Positions 63,707 to 64,000 of a stretch of DNA of 64,000 nt are shown here, in pieces; position 1 is the first letter of the stretch, and every line of letters starts with the position of its first letter. The stretch comes from an uncultured Bacteroidales bacterium (GTDB taxonomy: Bacteria; Bacteroidota; Bacteroidia; Bacteroidales; Bacteroidaceae). The notes under the pieces are model-generated. The model was not told the origin of the DNA. It did no database searches and worked only from the letters and a program-made list of their open reading frames with translations. The translations under genes and the position numbers were made by a program. Where the stretch lies: positions 46,360-110,359 of the forward strand of contig CADAGO010000003.1 of NCBI GenBank assembly GCA_902787555.1, written 5' to 3'.

Positions 63707-64000
63707 TTGCAAAGGTAAGAAAAAAAAGTCAGACGTTAGACTTTAGTCGTTAATTTTTAGTTTTTGGGGTTATCTAAACGAACGGAACTCCGTATTTTTC
63801 ACTACTGACAGTGTCATTTATTCCGAAAACATCGAAAAGCACGGAAAGGACAAAAATAGATAAAAAAGCCTGCGGACAAAAAGAGACAAAAGCATCAAAT
63901 ATACTTCTTCGTGGTTCCGATGCTCTTCGCATCTTCTTGTCTAAGCATCCCTGTCTGTGATTACAAGCAAGCTTGACTCACATCCCCTGATGCCTACCCA
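63707..64000 (-). repeat. Right copy of the large inverted repeat (continues past the window)
   Basis: Inverted counterpart of 55093-55385, still matching at the window edge, so the true length is longer than 294 bases. Its promoter end faces inward, as in the left copy. It includes the third TTCCG...CGGAA element (63821-63846). Confidence 0.9.

Overview
The window looks like chromosomal DNA of a Bacteroidales bacterium, most likely Prevotella/Segatella-like. Evidence: promoters of the Bacteroidota type (TTTG, about 20 bases, TAnnTTTG) stand before many genes; the primary sigma factor is the short form lacking region 1.1; there are two TonB-dependent outer-membrane receptors, T9SS-like C-terminal tails, BspA-type leucine-rich repeats, a GH97 enzyme and a BT4734-type primase-like protein. 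Ribosome-binding sites are mostly weak or absent, as usual in this phylum.

Layout. 1-5 kb: end of a secreted-protein gene, then lpxD-lpxC-lpxA (lipid A), a pRiA4b ORF-3-like gene and miaA, then tRNA-Thr(CGU). 5-8 kb: secreted nuclease and pyrK-pyrD. 8-13.5 kb: three secreted proteins, two sharing a Cthe_2159-like beta-helix domain, one joined to a CotH domain. 13.5-20 kb: accessory stretch with an 11-bp minisatellite, a HIRAN-like protein, a BT4734/DUF3987 protein, a BspA-like lipoprotein behind a structured leader, and a PIN toxin-antitoxin pair. 20-32 kb (minus): two POT transporters, an MFS transporter, an S9 peptidase, yidC, aspS and an M6 protease in one tightly packed direction. 32-36 kb: nth, rpoD, a small secreted protein and a clostripain-like lipoprotein. 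36-43 kb: a beta-barrel protein, asnA, nnr, an FprA flavodiiron protein and a TonB receptor. 43-55 kb: uxaB, a PL10 pectate lyase, rubrerythrin, a BtuB-like receptor, an SGNH hydrolase, GH97 and carB.

55-64 kb is the least ordinary part: an AT-rich island bounded by two inverted copies of a repeat of about 293 bases, each copy ending in an inward-facing promoter. Inside are an ORF6N protein, a beheaded Fic gene, a 16-copy 11-bp minisatellite, a PLD-helicase-DUF3427 protein coupled to a NUDIX hydrolase, and a four-gene nuclease cassette (PUA/EVE-like, PD-(D/E)XK, unknown, NERD) between 21-bp direct repeats. The content resembles phage-defence cargo, but no known named system was recognised.

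Working together: the peptidases and peptide transporters suggest a protein- and peptide-scavenging life; uxaB, the pectate lyase and GH97 point to plant-polysaccharide use. Many intergenic regions are filled with short repeats of about 7 bp, with 11- and 15-bp minisatellites and with GC-rich palindromes, some of which have entered genes (pyrK, the DUF3987 gene). LpxC lacks the FabZ domain normally fused to it in this phylum, and carB has a terminator-like hairpin right after its promoter.
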